64,000 nt of DNA from Glebionis coronaria (GCA_025667525.1 CM046876.1:535668038-535732037), one strand, 5' to 3'; shown: positions 11,301-23,921, counted from the stretch's first letter. Translations and numbers: made by a program. The notes: generated by a model from the sequence alone, not told the origin.

Positions 11301-12666
11301 TCACCTCTTTAGGAGAAGGAGGAGAAAACGGGTCTTCATTGAGAAGTTTCTCAATTGTACGAATGTATTCTTCCCAATTGGTGGGAGAATCATCATACTT
11401 AAGATCGAGTGGACCCAAGCTAGCTTCAAAATCATCCAAAAGAAAGTCACTTTCTCCAAATGGAGTCAATGACGGAGCAATTGAGGCGACGGTATCAACA
11501 TTGGGTAGAGAAGAGAGATTACTTTTGCAAGCATCATGAAAGTGTTCTTCACAAGCCTCATCGAGAACATCAATAGCATTAACACTCTCATATGAATAAG
11601 GTTGTTTAGAAATCTTACCCATGTTGAAGACAATTTTATCGTCACCAACTCTCATGATTATTTCGCCCGCGGCTACATCAATGAGAGTGCGACCGGTCCT
11701 CAAGAAGGGACGTCCAATGATTAATGGAACACGAGGATCCATCTCGTAGTCAACGACAACAAAATCCGCCGGGAAGGTGAATTTGTCAACGCCAACGAAG
11801 ACGTCTTCGGCTATCCCCACTGGATAAGCAACCGTACGGTTAGCTAATTCCAAAGTCATTTTGGTGGGAACTAGCTCGGGGAGAGATAATTGCTTCCAAA
11901 CACTTAAAGGCATTAAGTTTATACTGGCACCTAGATCGGCTAGGGCCATGAAATTCTCTACTCCCAGGAAGTTGCAAGGAATCAAGAAGCGACCCGGATC
12001 ACCAAGTTTGGTGGGTAATTTCCTTAAGAGAACCGCGGAGCAATTCTCGTTAAGTTGGGTATTTGCAATATCAAGAAGCTTCTCCTTGTCACTAAGAAAA
12101 TCTTTAAACATCTTCGTATATTTAGGCATGTGAGCGAGAGCCTCGGCAAAGGAGATGTTAAAATTCAATTGTTTAAACATTTTGAGAAAGTTTGAAACTT
12201 GAATATCATCCTTGATCTTTTGCTTCTCTTTCCTCAACCTTGAAGGATAAGGTATATCGGATGAAAAGGAAGGCTTTAGGGGAGTAGGATCACTCACAAC
12301 CGCGGGTGGTGGGGGAATGGGGGTAGAAGGCAAAGGAGGTGAGGAAAGTTGCTCTTTTTCCTTGTTCACAATCACGGGTGGAGGTGTAGGAAGCTCGGGT
12401 TCCGTATAACCTTTTCCACTACGAGTGGTGATTGCTTTCATCTCCCCTCTTGGATTAGCAACGGTGTTACTCGGAAGAGTACCTGAAGAAGAGGGTTGAT
12501 TACCTTGGAAGAGCGAACCGATCATATCACGTATGTTATCCGCTTGAGTGCTGAAAGAGTCTCTCATGTCTGCACGAATATCATTGCTTTGTTTCGCCAT
12601 GTCATTCCTTAGCTCAGCTCGAATATCACTCCCTTGTTTCACCATGTCTCCCTTCAAGTTGATGAA
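8393..12666 (-). pseudogene. pol: Element B pol: protease, RT, RNase H, integrase (Athila)
   Basis: The frame runs from the stop at 12667 down to 9052, then continues one frame over to 8393. Positions in residues from 12657: proline-rich linker 1-150; aspartic protease LADLGAS near 240; RT with FMDDFSVFG near 715, both aspartates present; RNase H LMCDASD near 862; integrase HHCC zinc finger near 1080-1115; first catalytic Asp in [10 protein letters not shown] near 1142. The second Asp (SDRGTHF) and the Glu region (TNGQPE) lie in the continuation past a 1-base deletion near 9060, which truncates the main frame inside the integrase core. The end shows the GPF/Y-type region (SRWSGPFTI). Apart from the frameshift it is open, so this is one of the least decayed copies here. 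Confidence 0.92.
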
Positions 12667-12798
12667 TTAACTCTGAAGATTCGTCACCATCTCTCTATTA
12701 GTCCTCATGAAAGTCTCGATGTCTTGATTCAACGCCGTTGGTTGATTAAGAGGTGGAGCTTGGTAAGCTTGAGAATTTCCTTGAGGTGGGTATGGGTT
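12667..12798 (-). pseudogene. gag: C-terminal end of element B gag, cut off by element C
   Basis: This is the short continuation of B gag after the insertion of C. It is Pro/Gln-rich, then shows ETFMRTNREMVTNLQS before an in-frame TAA (12667-12669). That stop is one C-to-T change from CAA and sits where gag should read on into pol. The left target duplication of C, GGGTT, is at 12794-12798. Confidence 0.8.
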
Positions 12799-13901
12799 TG
12801 ATGTTGGAGTTTTTGCTACCCTTTAGGAAAAGGATGACAAAATAGGGCAAGTATGCACGACGATTTAGGAAAACCGTGTGTGAATGACCCTAAAAGTGAG
12901 TTCGTTCTTGAGGAGGCTAGTGCGTTGTGTTAAGAGATGATTTTTTTTTGTGATTATATGATTGAAAAAGAAAGAAAGAAATGGGACTAGAAGAGAAAGA
13001 CGGTTACGAAGACGGATTAAACTAAGACGAAAAAGGCGATCACGTAAAACCGTAAATACTACAAAATTAAAAATTTTAAACTTAAAAATTAATTAAAAGC
13101 TAAAAGTAGTCTAAAATAATATAAATAAGAATAAAAATCCAATAAAAATATTTTAAAACCTTTTATTAATTAAATATTCAATTTTAAATGCTAATTAAAG
13201 CCCTAAAATTAAATATAATTAATCAAAATGTCCAAAATATTATTTTATTGAACAAATAACTTACTTATATTATCTAAAGACTAAAAAGTATTTTTCCTAA
13301 TTTTTAAAAACTATTTTTCTATTTTTAAAACACTTAAAACTAAAATAACTATAAAAAATAATAAAATATTGCTAAAAATAGTTTACCAATTTTAAAAATC
13401 CTATTTTACTCTAATGAACAGTAGAAAATTGAAAAAGATTGAAAAATATTAAATTTACCACTAAAAGACAAAAACAGTTAAATAAAAACCCTAATTAAAC
13501 TAAATTAATTATAAAAAATAATTAAAAAGTGAACAGTAAAAACTTTTAAAACCAAAAATCTTAAAATATTATTCTAAGTCTAGGAAAAATGTTAGAAATG
13601 AAAAATAACAATTTTTACCACTAAATTCCAAAAACAGAATATTAAAAAGTATTAAAAATAGCTAATAATTGTGAAAAATAGCAAATGAACAGTAATAAAA
13701 ATTCTATTTAATCAGAAAAATCAAAAATTAAATAAGAAAAATAAAGAAACAAATTTCAAGTCCTAATTCTAATTTTTACCCACTAAAGACAAAAAAGAAA
13801 GATTAATGAAAGTGACATGTGTTGGGTTTTGTCTTGTTGTGAAGCAGTATCAAAAAGTGTGTTAGCAGGGGAAACTTTCTTCCCACTGCTAGTGCTATTT
13901 C

Positions 13902-13990
13902 TTGGTCAGTTGACCAATTGAGCTTAGGAAAGCTCTTGGATGGGTTTCTTTTGGCACAAAGGGCACCCTTATACTCAGTTGAGTATAAGG
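13902..13990. repeat. Cluster of three perfect hairpins in C LTR
   Basis: TTGGTCA-GT-TGACCAA (13902-13917), GAGCTT-AGGA-AAGCTC (13920-13935) and CCTTATACTCA-GT-TGAGTATAAGG arms (13967-13977 and 13980-13990) follow one another. Two share the same GT centre. All three are kept in the other LTR (25781-25869) despite nearby substitutions. Confidence 0.75.
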
Positions 13991-15102
13991 AGTCTAAGTA
14001 AACACAAAAACTCACAAGTCACAAGCAAAAATTAAGCACAAATACACAAATTGATGACTGATATAGCATGCATGTTTCTGATGAGTAAATGACTGAACTA
14101 TTTGGCACAAAAGTGGATTTCAAAGGTTCAAAACTTGCACACAAATCAAACCAAATCACATATAAGCTATCACAAACCTTTCTTAGACCTATCCACTAGC
14201 AACTACCAAGATAGATGAGCAAAATCACACAAGTACATGCAAAAACAAGCAGTTACTGATTTAGGCTATGTTACCCAATATTTAACATGCAACTTTGTTC
14301 AATATCCTACCAAACTGAAACCTTAGTGCATATGTCACAAAACCATCACCAAGGAAGTGTGTTTAAACAGGTTTTATCCCAAATTCATATCATTAAATCC
14401 TACTTAAACCCTAATCCAAACACCCTGTTAGTTTCTGAAAATGATTTTTAACAAAGCAAATCTATTCAAAACCTAATCAAATTGACTTAAACCTAATCTA
14501 GCATGCATAACAACCTAGAATGAACATAATCCAACCTTAAAATTAACACTTGAACAACCTTCATGCAAAATCACATAAATCACCAAATTTATGACTGAAA
14601 AATAGAAACAAGGTGGTTACCTTGTTGGACCTACATCCAGGCCCAACAATGGCTGCTATGCCACCTCCTAACAGACCCGGGTCTGTGCAGATCCTTGAGC
14701 AATAATCACTTAAAAACCTGCTAAGATCAATAAACACACAAAATATCCAAAAATCTGATTTTTCTTCCAAACTCCTTTTTGAAACCTTAAAATCCAGCAA
14801 ACCTTGGAACAATGAACACCTTTTTAAACAAACTAAAAACACAATTTCAGAAATCCAAGGATCCAAATCCACTTTCACTTCTTTGGATATTGGATTTCTG
14901 AAAATCTTGAAACTTTTCTGAAAATCTTGAAACTTTTTAAAAACTGAATGTAAATTTTGCAGGAAAGTAAAAGATATTATACTAAAACTTGTAGCTTAAA
15001 TTGGAACCCAACATTTGCAATTTAATAAAAATAAACTTAAATATTCATTAATTTAAGAAAAATACAAATGCAGGAACAAGCTTTATGCCACAAACGGCTA
15101 AG

Positions 15103-15111
15103 CTATATATA
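15103..15111 (-). promoter_or_regulatory. Candidate TATA box of element C (3' LTR copy)
   Basis: TATATATAG on the minus strand, repeated at 26982-26990 in the 5' LTR. It lies about 1.25 kb into the LTR in the minus sense, downstream of the repeated U3 motif. Confidence 0.45.
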
Positions 15112-15849
15112 CAGGTAGATAGAAAAGTCTAGAAGCTCTAAAATGAAAAAACCTAATCTTGTGAATATCCAGAATTGCCCCTTTGAACGAATATGCCAAT
15201 TTGATCCTTGATTCTTGAAGTCTTGTGAGCACATGTGATTGTCCTTGTTGCTGAGTTGTATAGATGCCATCTTGGTCGTTTATCTATACTTTGGGAGTAA
15301 GAAAACCCTATGGAACGTTGGATGAGTTGTACACATTTGGCTTTTTGTTCAAACTTGAGCAGGGGGGGTCCCATGGCCATGTGGGGAGGTCGGGTGATGG
15401 TTTTCGAGGTGGGAAAGGGATGGGGACATGGTTAATTAAGTTTCTGGATAATTAGGGGCAAAACCCCTTTGATTTGTGTAAGTTTAGGATCTAGGGTTTA
15501 TAGGATTTGGGGAGATAAGCAGATGGGGTTTGATTGTTTTTAGGGTGGGATTAATTTAAATAAGGTGTTTGGAGGGAAAGTTTAAACTGATTTAATAATC
15601 AGTTTAACTTATTAAACGTGTGTGGAAGGTGATGTGGCTAAAAGGGAGGTGGTGATTGGCTGGTGGGTTATAGTGGGTGACGTGTCAGGCTGGCAGTGGA
15701 GGGTTTAAGTTTGTTTGTCTGGCCAAAAATGGCCCCCATACTCCCTTTTGTTTGTCATTTAAACTTTAACAGCTCAAAACTTCTTTTTTCCTTTATACAA
15801 GTTTGGGTAACTTGCTGAAAATGGCACAAGGGTTTTTCAAAGTTTATAA

Positions 15850-16130
15850 AAAGGACTAATCTTACAATATTATGATATTTGAAGGACTGATTTTGGCATT
15901 TTCTTCATTCTTCAAGGTTTGACTTGTTTGTTGACTTCTTGGAGGACCAATATTGACAATTTAGTTTTGTTGAGGGACTAAATTTGCCAATTCTTCAAAG
16001 TTAAGGATCCTTTTTGTAATTTTGACAAACTTTAGGGACCAAACTTGTAATTATGAAGATACAAGGGTATAAAGTGTCAATTCTTCCATATTGGAGGACC
16101 AATCTTCATAATTATTCAAATCTTCAAGGG
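15850..16130. repeat. Degenerate GGACCAAATTTG motif array in C U3
   Basis: About seven or eight loose copies of a ~22 bp phrase, GGACYAATNTTGNCAATT, at 20-60 bp spacing (around 15853, 15881, 15942, 15971, 16000, 16032 and 16100). They lie upstream of the TATA candidate in the minus sense and are repeated in LTR2 (about 27730-28015). Confidence 0.65.
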
Positions 16131-16350
16131 TTTTCTTGGAAAATTCTTCATTAAGGCTTGGTTCATCGTGCGGCTTCGTTTCCCGTGTTCGTTTTTGACT
16201 GATTCTTGTGATCTTTTGTCATTTTCTCAATATCCGTACCTAAAATACACAAGCAACAAACACAAGCATATATTTGGGTATTTTGATGATATTTAATGCA
16301 TTTTAAGCCCTATTTGGACGATGAGACTATGTATAAAAGCAGTCTCATCA

Positions 16351-16366
16351 CTCCCCCATACTAAAC
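16351..16366 (-). other. 3' polypurine tract of element C
   Basis: Minus-strand GTTTAGTATGGGGGAG directly abuts the LTR start TGATGAG. It is the expected plus-strand primer site. Confidence 0.85.
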
Positions 16367-18179
16367 CATTGCCGTGCCCTCACGCAATGCTAGAATAAAG
16401 TATCGTAGCACCTCCAAAATTCATTTTTATTCACTTTTATTAAACGATAAACTAGCTATACTACTACTATTACTACTACTTGCGTTTTAGACATAATGTA
16501 TGATTTTCATCGCAAAATGGGACGTTTAGGTTCATAGAATAAGAACACGTGAATGCTTCGTTAGAAATAATTTCGGCGTCCTCGATTTTCACTCCAATTC
16601 CATGCCAAGCGTGCAACGAGATCATTGTCATTATAAGTTAGTAATGCTAACACTACTCATATGCCCTAATCACGTACTTATCCTCCCATTATTCCTAAGT
16701 TGTATCTCTTATATTTTATTTTGTCTTGAATGTTTCACGAGGATACATTGTTTGACTTATGCGATAATAGAGATTTAGGTCTAAAAATAGAGTCCTAACG
16801 GTGTAACTAAGACCATCAAATCAATAACCCCTCCTAATAGACAACGATGTCAAAAAAATTAAGTTGACAAGAAGGATCGATAAACACGGTTTTATAACGG
16901 TTTTGAACATGAGACTTATTACCAAGACTTTTATACTCCCCTTAACGGAAGGGCCTTATTATCTTTGGTTTACCTCCATCTTTTATTCAACTTCACCATG
17001 AAGCTTTTATTATGACTTCGGTCTTGCCTTGCCTTTTATTATCCGCCTCATCGGTGGTTTTATTAGCCAAAGACGTATATCCTCACGCAAAGGCGAATTT
17101 TGGATCTTTAAAGCTTCGAAGATTAAGGCTTGATTCACTTTCAATTTTGCATAGATTTTTCAACCTTGTGGGGCTTCAAATTGTTTGCTAGATTTAGGTG
17201 AGCACTTGAAATCTTATTATTGGGTGAAGCTTTCGATTATTCGGGTGCCAATACTTCAAAACCGTGACGCTGGCGATACCTTAATGTCTTCCCAATTTAA
17301 TTACACGGAAGCTACTAGAAAAGACTAGAAACCCAACAATCCTAACTAAACCGCTAAGTCAATATTTATTAAGCAAAAAATATTTACATGCGAAGGGAGA
17401 ATAAGCAAACAACGAGAACACATGAGTTTTTGAAAGAATACGAGTACTCTACGTTTAGCATAGTAACTTATAATTAACCCTATCATTTCTCGTCCTCATT
17501 TAAGAGACTTAGCCTAATGTGTAGTTAAGGAATCAAAGCTAAGTGCTCAACACGCACGGTCGAGTAAAAAATTACTCTTATTCTCGCCATCGGAAAATCT
17601 ACATTCGTGTCTTCAAACACTTATAAAACATGAGAAATTTTTTAAAATTTGGCCATTTTTAGCCTTATTTTGCAACAAGACGATAAACAAAAAGATAAAC
17701 TTTGGAAAGCGTGAAGGTTTGGCAAGGCAAGTATCTATTCACCCCCCCATACTAAAGTTAAACATTGTCCTCAATGTTTCGAGTCTAGGGGTGCAAACAC
17801 CCCATACTAGAGACGTAGTCGAATGCCTAATCTAGCATGGAAAGGGTGTAACCAATACATTAATAGCCGTTTATGAAGTGTGCTATAAACCTAAGGTTAG
17901 AACATCAAAAGGATATATCATGGATATTGAGAAAGTCTTCAAAGCAAACGATCGAGTGCTCCCATAAAACGAACACGAGAGGCTCCAATCGTGAAGATCA
18001 TGATCATCTAAAGTTCACAATTCACAAACAACCACGGAACAAAGGTTGGAAGGGCACAAATCCCCACACGTAAGCTACATTAGAAAGCGATAATATGTAC
18101 ATGGATAAGCATGGGACTCCCCCACGAGGCACCTCGTTTTTTATTACCGAGTCATGAGCTCGACTCGATCCCCTCAATA
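16351..18179 (-). other. 3' untranslated region of element C with PPT and PPT-like copies
   Basis: A 1.8 kb non-coding stretch between pol and the 3' LTR. It has the same order of parts as B: hairpin CGAGTC/GACTCG right after the pol stop (18148-18167); polypurine tracts of type TAGTATGGGG (minus) at 17741-17757 and 17798-17811; an AACATTG/CAATGTT hairpin (17761-17779); conserved blocks at 17392-17505 and 16598-16770; a CATTGC/GCAATG hairpin; and the terminal PPT. No env-like frame was seen; the frame at 17873-18073 is on the wrong strand and unsupported. Confidence 0.8.
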
Positions 18180-21100
18180 CTAATTATCATTGGGGAAAGT
18201 GATTTGGTCGTGGTAGTTCAAGGATGGAACTTCCCCGCCAAAGTAGTGCTTCAACCTATGTCCATTCACCTTGAAGTTAGGACCATCATCTTGAGCTAGC
18301 TCGATGGTCCCATACTGAAACACTTGAGTCACGGTGAATGGACCGGACCAACGGGATTTCAACTTACCGGAAAAGATTTTTAATCTTGAATTAAAAAGCA
18401 AAACTTGATCCCCAATGTTAAAAACCCGGTTTTTGATTTTAGAATCATGCAACTTTTTAGTCTTTTCTTTATAAATCAATGAATTTTCATAAGCAATATC
18501 CCTCAATTCATCTAATTCATTCAATTGCATTTTCCGGTGTTTTCCCGCGGTCTCCATATCATCATTACAATGCTTTAGGGCCCAATAAGCTTTGTGTTCT
18601 AACTCGATAGGCAAATGACAATTCTTTCCATACACAAGCTTATAGGGAGTGCACCCAATGGGTGTCTTATGAGCGGTCCTAAAGGCCCATAAAGCATCGT
18701 CCAACCTATCCGACCAAGTTTGTCGGTTTTCCCCAACGGATCTCTCCAAGACCCTCTTCAACGCTCAGTTTGAAACCTCGACTTGCCCACTCGTTTGTGG
18801 GTGATAAGCCGTAGAAAGCCGATGTGTAACCCCATATTTCCTTAGAACCCTTTCAAATTGGTCGTTACAAAAATGGGTTCAACGACCGCTTATGATAGCA
18901 CGAGGGGTTCCAAACCGAGAAAACAATTGCTTCAAAAACTTGACTACCACACAAGCATCATTGGTGGGCAAGGCCTTGGCCTCCACCCACTTAGATAGGT
19001 AGTCAACCGCAACGAGAATGTACTTATTACCACGAGATGATGGGAACGGCCCCATAAAGTCTATACCCCAAACGTCAAAGATCTCACACACTTGGATGAT
19101 ATTTTGTGGCATTTCATCTTTTTGTGAGGCTTTTCCTTGTCGTTGGCATGCATCACACGACTTCACAAGATCTTGTGCATCTCGGTAAATAGTAGGCCAA
19201 AAGAAGTCGACATCAAACACCTTCTTAGCCGTGAGATTAGCACCGTGGTGACCACCCGTGGGTCCCTCGTGGCAAGCTCTAAGGATGTTAGAAGCTTCGG
19301 TGCCAAATACACAACGTCGGATGATTTGATCCGCACAAGTTCGAAACAAGTAAAGGTCGTTCCAAAAGTAGAACTTGACGTCACGAAAGAATTTTCATTT
19401 TTCTTGAGTCGTCATACCCTTAATGATGAAGTTACCCGCATGGTAATTGGCAAAATCCGCAAACCATGGGGTGGAAGAATCAAGCTTAGAATTCACTACA
19501 CCAAGTGTCTCGAGCGGAAATGTTTCGGTGATTTCCTTGGGCTCGTAAACACTTTGGTGAGGATCTTCCAAACGAGAAAGATGATCGGCCGCTAGATTCT
19601 CGGCTCCTTTTTTTGTCAACGATGGTGTGATCAAATTCTTGAAGGAGGAGAATCCAACGAAGTAATCTAGGCTTAGCATCTTGCTTTGCCATGAGATACT
19701 TAATAGCCGAATGGTCCGTATACACTATGCATTTCGTCAAGACGAGATAAGGTCGAAACTTCTCAAATGCATACACCACGGCAAGGAACTCCTTTTCCGT
19801 TGTAGTATATTTAAGTTGAGCCTCGGTCATCGTCTTGCTAGCATAGTGAATAGGCAAGAAGTGCTTATCATGACGTTGCCCCAAAACGACCCCTATAGCG
19901 TAATCACTAGCATCACACATTAGCTCAAAGGGGAGGTTCCAATTTGGAGCAACAAGAATGGGAGCTTCGGTAAGTTTCCTCTTAAGGATTTCAAAGGCTC
20001 GTACACAATCTTCGTCAAAGATAAAACGTGCCTCTTTTTCAAGAAGATGTGTAATAGGTCGGGAAATCTTTGAAAAATCCTTGATGAATCGACGATAAAA
20101 GCCCGCGTGGCCTAGGAAACTCCTAACTCCCTTGACGTTTTTGGGATGAGGTAATTTGGCGATGACGTCTACCTTAGCTTGATCTACCTCAATCCCCGCT
20201 TTCGAGACCTTGTGCCCTAAGACGATTCCACTCTTAACCATACAAATGACACTTTTCCCAATTGAGCACAAGGTTGGTTTCCTCACAACGTTTTAACATT
20301 CACTCTAGATTCGACAAACACGAAGTGAACGAATTACCTAACACGGAAAATTCATCCATGAAGACTTCCATCGTCTTCTCGATCATGTCATGAAAAATAG
20401 CCATCATGCACCTTTGAAAGGTTCCAGGTGCATTACAAAGTCCGAATGGCATTCTACGATAGGCAAACGTTCCATATGGACACGTAAACGTAGTTTTTTC
20501 TTGATCACGAGGATCGATGGGAATTTGGAAGTAACCGGAAAAACCATCTAAAAAGCAATAGAAATCGTTTCCCGCAAGTCGCTCCAACATTTGGTCCATG
20601 AAGGGCAAGGGAAAATGGTCTTTTCGAGTGGCTTCATTCAACTTTCGATAGTCAATGCACACTCTCCATCCGGTCACGAGTCTAGTGGGAATCAACTCGT
20701 TGGCATCGTTTGGCACAACGGTCATTCCTCCCTTTTTAGGGACACAATGAATAGGACTCACCCAAGGGCTATCGGAAATAGGGTAAATCATTCCCGCGTC
20801 AAGGAGTTTAAGGACCTCCTTTTTGATGACGTCGTGAATTTTGGGGTTCACCCTCCTTTGACTTTGGATTGTGGGCTTGAAATCCTCCTCCATTAATATT
20901 TTGTGAGTACAAAACTTGGGATCGATTCCCTTAATGTCAGATAACTTCCACGCAATCGCCCCTTTGTGATCCTTTAGAACATCGACAAGTGCGGTTTTTT
21001 CATCATTCGAAAGTTCCTTCGCAATAATAACCGGCAACTTGTCGTCCTCCTCCAAATAGACATATTCGAGGTGAGGAGGTAAATCTTTCAACTCGAGAAT

Positions 21101-22610
21101 AGGTGGTTCCTCAAGTGAAGATTTGGGCTCGATACTCATAACCTCCTCGGGTGGAGGAAATGGGAAATCGTTAAGAAAATCCTTGATAATGGAGAAGTCC
21201 TCATCGTTGTCGAGGTCTTCGTCACAAGTACGTGGAACATTGCATTCTTCCAACGTAAAACCACCACCTTCGAAAGGAGTGAAGGTTGGTGTCGAATTAT
21301 CAAGAATTGGATCTAACATAGTGGGATTGCCACTAGTTTCTTCATCACCAAACCCTAAAACTTCTTGTGAAAATTCCTCGCAAACCACGTCGATCATATC
21401 AACGAGGTTTATGGTAGCAACGGAATAAACATGAGAAAGTTGAGAATTTTGAGTTGCGTTTATAACAAGTTCCTCGTCGTTGAAACGTAAGGTGATCTTT
21501 CTAGCATGCACATCAATTAAAGCCATAGACGTATCTAAAAACGAACGACCTAAAATTAGAGGAACTTGAGGATCCGTGGGGATATCAACGACGATAAAGT
21601 CTACGGGATAGTAGAACTTCCCCACTTTCACAAAAACGTCTTCCGCCAAACCACATGCACGAATCGTGGAATGGTCGGCCAACTCGATAGACATTAGTGA
21701 AGGAGTAAGATTAGGAAGATTGAGCGACTTGAAGATTGCAAGTGGCATCAAATTAATGCTAGCACCAAGATCGGCCAAGGCATAGCATTCTTCCATATCT
21801 TGAATGGCACAAGGGATCAAAAATTTACCGGGATCACCGACTTTTTGAGGTATGCGATTAAGATAAACCGACGAACAACTAGAAAATTGATGCAATTTCT
21901 CCTTGTTGTTCAACATACTCTTAAAGTTAGCGGCAAATCGAGGCATCATGACCAAAGCATCGGTGAAACTCACATTAAGGTGCAACTCACGAAACATTTT
22001 CATAAAAAGCTCAAATTGATAGTTGTCGCGCTCTTGTCGTTTCTCCTTCCTAAGTCTCGATGGGTAAGGCAAGGGTGGTGTGGGTTGGGGCATAGGCATA
22101 GCCTTTGGAATCTCGGGTTCCAATGTTGGTAAAGGGTCGACCGTAGGTGTGGCATGAGCGGTACTTTGTGGGCTTGAGATATGCTCCTTTTCGACCACCA
22201 CCTCGGGTTCTTCCTCAATTTCCTCCACTGTTGGAGTAATTGGTTGGGGAGTCGGTTCTTTAAGTGCCTTACCACTTCGTGTGGTAATCACTTTCATCTC
22301 TCCCTTCGGGTTAGATACGGTGTTACTAGGCAAACTTCCCGAAGTAGAGGCTTTGTTCCCCATGACGGCTTCTAAAATGGCATTAAGCTTAGCATCTTGA
22401 CTATTAAACTTAGCATCTTGACTAGCGGCTTTTTGGTCAATTCTTTGTTCAAGCCTAGCATGACTTTGTTCAATTTTATTGTTTTGACCTCTAATTTGAT
22501 TAGCAAAATCATTTTTCAACTCATTTCTCATGTTAAGATTTTCCTTCACAAAATTAGCTAACTCCTTGGTGTTTTTAGCCGTGTCCCTAGCTTGACTAGC
22601 CAATTGCTCT
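18180..22610 (-). pseudogene. pol: Element C pol: protease, RT, RNase H, integrase, heavily mutated (Athila)
   Basis: The largest open part (22603-20300) holds the protease (LADLGAS near residue 276) and most of RT. The RT catalytic motif reads FMDE in place of FMDD (codon at 20351-20353). A TGA ends this part at about 20300, followed by a frameshift near 20255. RNase H (LMCDASD) lies in 20286-19640, with another frameshift at a run of A residues near 19610. A TGA follows at about 19396, then integrase with an intact HHCC finger and first Asp. At 18885-18887 the second catalytic Asp codon has become Gly, followed directly by TGA (18879-18881); one more TGA lies near 18765. The last part ends at 18180. 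The product cannot be functional. Confidence 0.92.
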
Positions 22611-23921
22611 TAAATGTTTTCCAAAATCTTATCTTTTGTCGTAGCGTAATTCAAAAAGTCCATTGGAAGTTCTTTAGTGTAAACATTTTGAAGACCTTGA
22701 CTTGTGTTTTGAAAATTACGGTTTTGGTTTTGATTTTGCAATTGGCTACTACTTCCTTGATTCCCATAGTTGTTATTACCCTTGTAATTGTTTCTTTGAT
22801 TGTTTTGGTAACCAACTTGATTGTTTCGATAATTGTTAGCATTTTGATTTGGTGGAAAACCCGGTAGAGTCAATTGATTAGTGCGGGGAACTTGACCGTT
22901 TTGGTTATAAGTTCCTGCGGCCGCGAAGGCACTCGAAGTGTTACCACCGTTGGTAATGCACTCGGAATAATCGTGAGCTCCACCACAATACATACAAGAA
23001 ACCTCAACCGCTTTAGCCGTAGCAGGAGTGGGTTGTTCACCAACTTTAAACTCAATTAACAATCCCTTAAGCTTATCAAAAATCTTGTTCTCCAAATTAT
23101 CCTCGATTTGGCAAGCATCAACTGTGTGACAATGAAGGCGAAGGCGAAGACGAAGTCTTACGAACACTCGACGTGCTACGAGGACTATAAACCTTAGACC
23201 TATTCTCAATGATTAACAATGCTTCCTCGACCGTCTTACACAAAAAATTACCACCCGCGGCGGCATTAAGATAATCACGCTCATGATCGTTCAAGCCATT
23301 GTAAAACGTGTCAATTTGATGCAAGTCGGAAAAACCATGATGAGGACATTCGTGCAACATTTCCTTAAACCTATTCTAAGCCGTTGAAAAACTCTCATTA
23401 TACTCTTGCGAAAACTTTGAAATCTCGTTTTTCAAATGCGTAGTCTTAGAGGGCGGAAAAAATTGGTTCACGAATTTTGAAACGAGATCCTTCCACGTCA
23501 ATATAGAATTGGGTGGCTCTTTCTCTAACCAAATTTTTGCGGGCCCCGCTAAGGAATACGGAAAAAGCATCATCTTAATCGAGTCGTTAGAGACGTCCTT
23601 AAACTTGCAAGTGGCGGTAAGACGATTAAATTGGCAAATGTGGTTATGAGGGTTGTCCTTTTCGTCACCTCGAAACTTGTTGTTTTGAATCATGGACAAC
23701 AAACCCGTCTTAACCTCAAAATTCTCCGCAAGGATAGCGGGAATCACAATCGCTTCTCCATAACCCTCGGTGGGCGCTTGAAGCAACTCCATCATAGTTC
23801 GATTAGCCATGGGTGCTTCTTTCACTACAATGGGTTCGTCAATAGGAGACTCCTCACTAGAAGGAGTGGTTGATTTGTTTCTTCGTTTACGAGCACGTCT
23901 TGCTTTGGAGCGAGTTTGCAT
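22611..23921 (-). pseudogene. gag: Element C gag (Athila)
   Basis: The start at 23921 gives MQTRSKARR, matching MRTRS in B gag, so it is preferred to the upstream ATG at 23951. The capsid region is recognisable (APTEGYGEAIVIP, FPYSLAGPAKIWLEKEPP). A TAG at about 23376 replaces a Trp codon, and a frameshift lies near 23150. The nucleocapsid zinc knuckle CMYCGGAHDYSEC (CX2CX3HX4C) is intact in the last part and is followed by an Asn/Gln-rich tail. A TAA at 22608-22610, one C-to-T change from CAA, separates gag from pol. Confidence 0.88.

Larger units (their letters stand above)
12799..16350 (-). repeat. 3' LTR of element C
   Basis: A 3.55 kb copy of 24674-28234. It includes a very A/T-rich stretch (about 13030-13800), a three-hairpin cluster (13902-13990), a TATA candidate (15103-15111) and a repeated GGACYAAATTTG-type motif (15850-16130) in U3. 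Short frames at 13803-14015, 14561-14878 and 15153-15380 recur in the other LTR and are not supported as genes. Confidence 0.95.

Noticed and set aside
14561..14878. 105-codon minus frame in both C LTRs
   Set aside because: Present twice only because LTRs are duplicated; low-complexity composition and no known domain.
20591..20896. 101-codon + strand frame opposite C reverse transcriptase
   Set aside because: Antisense shadow of RT.
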